Positions 13,258-13,479 of a stretch of DNA of 13,479 nucleotides are shown piece after piece. The DNA is from Candidatus Pacearchaeota archaeon (lineage in GTDB: Archaea > Nanobdellota > Nanobdellia > Pacearchaeales > GW2011-AR1). The position numbers and the translations under genes are program-made. The stretch lies in assembly GCA_016234025.1 (NCBI GenBank), contig JACQLL010000003.1, positions 1-13,479 on the forward strand, written 5' to 3'. The number at the start of each line of letters is the position of its first letter. Position 1 is the first letter of the stretch. The notes beneath the pieces are model-generated. The model did no database searches, was not told the DNA's origin, and saw only the letters and a program-made list of their open reading frames with translations.

Positions 13258-13267
13258 CTTTTAAATC
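13258..13267 (-). promoter_or_regulatory. TATA box of the kinase-like gene
   Basis: The minus strand reads GATTTAAAAG, centred about 27 nt before the ATG at 13235, so the gene carries its own archaeal promoter. Confidence 0.5.
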
Positions 13268-13307
13268 TTTTGCCCCATTCAACTTTTTAACCCCTGAAAA
13301 TTATTTC

Positions 13308-13439
13308 ACTTAACAAGTTGGTAAACAAAGTTCGCTTCCTAAATTAAAGTAAAAAATAAGAAGCGAATTTGGGAAAATTCCGACGGCACAAAGCCGATTG
13401 CCGAAGGCAAAGGAATTTTCTGTTTACCATGTGTTTGAA
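13308..13439. repeat. Large branched palindrome, attC-like site H
   Basis: Outer box ACTTAAC (13308-13314) is a perfect RYYYAAC, equal to GTTAAGT (GTTRRRY) on the other strand; the opposite box is GTTTGAA (13433-13439). The arms TGGTAAACA (13319-13327) and TGTTTACCA (13421-13429) pair perfectly. Inside are two branches: TTCGCTTC/GAAGCGAA (13331-13338/13360-13367) and GAAAATTCC/GGAATTTTC (13373-13381/13412-13420). The second encloses CGGC/GCCG and TTGCC/GGCAA hairpins. No gene lies between it and the right edge. Confidence 0.6.
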
Positions 13440-13479
13440 GACCGAGCGAACAAAGAATATTGTAAGCGAGGCACGAGTG

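Noticed and set aside
7590..13439. CRISPR array from repeated short motifs
   Set aside because: The repeats are gene-spaced rather than regularly spaced by 30-40 bp, differ in sequence, and no cas gene is present.
6679..13479. Direct duplication of the tRNA-Trp 3' end as an attR site
   Set aside because: No second copy of the T-arm/acceptor sequence is seen in the window, so classical tRNA-targeted integration by a phage-type integrase is not supported here.
12323..13479. GGCACGAGTG at the right edge of the window and on the minus strand near 12323-12332
   Set aside because: A shared 10-mer is expected by chance in a window of this size, and the flanks do not extend the match.

Overview
The window reads as part of an archaeal chromosome, most likely from a small-genome DPANN lineage (Pacearchaeota/Woesearchaeota-like; lineage is inference). 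Evidence: an RNase P Rpp30 protein, archaeal-type split PheS/PheT, an archaeal RelE-type toxin, a TrmB-family regulator, and promoters made of a TATA box centred about 25-27 nt before the start codon. Those promoters imply mostly leaderless mRNAs.

Left part (1-6749) is ordinary chromosome. It holds a short rnp3 (-), a nucleotidyltransferase (+) from a divergent promoter, a helical hypothetical protein (+), the pheS-pheT operon (-), two unrecognised proteins (+), and an intronless tRNA-Trp(CCA) at 6679-6749.

Right part (about 6815-13479) is accessory DNA. In order it holds a possible ADP-ribosyltransferase-fold protein (-), a TrmB-like regulator (-) divergent from two tandem paralogues (+), a RelE-type toxin with a winged-helix partner (-), a GuaD-like deaminase (+), a small Cys4 protein (+), an unrecognised 102-aa protein (-) and a thymidylate-kinase-like P-loop protein (-). 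Between them lie structured junctions. Four share the pattern ATAACA-N3-RTTAWRY at the same spacing, and three of these have GC-rich mini-hairpins in front. Two others (12381-12480 and 13308-13439) are 100-130 bp imperfect palindromes bounded by RYYYAAC/GTTRRRY-like boxes. In three cases a gene's stop codon lies inside the box that opens the site. The best reading is an integron-type gene-cassette array (attC-like sites) in an archaeon, starting just downstream of tRNA-Trp. No integron integrase is visible, so it is either an integrase-less array or continues to the right.

The cassettes differ from textbook bacterial arrays in three ways. Site and gene orientations are mixed, one putative cassette is about 3.1 kb with five genes, and most genes carry their own archaeal TATA promoter. 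The cargo fits typical accessory functions: toxin-antitoxin, possible ADP-ribosyl transfer, nucleobase deamination and nucleotide phosphorylation.
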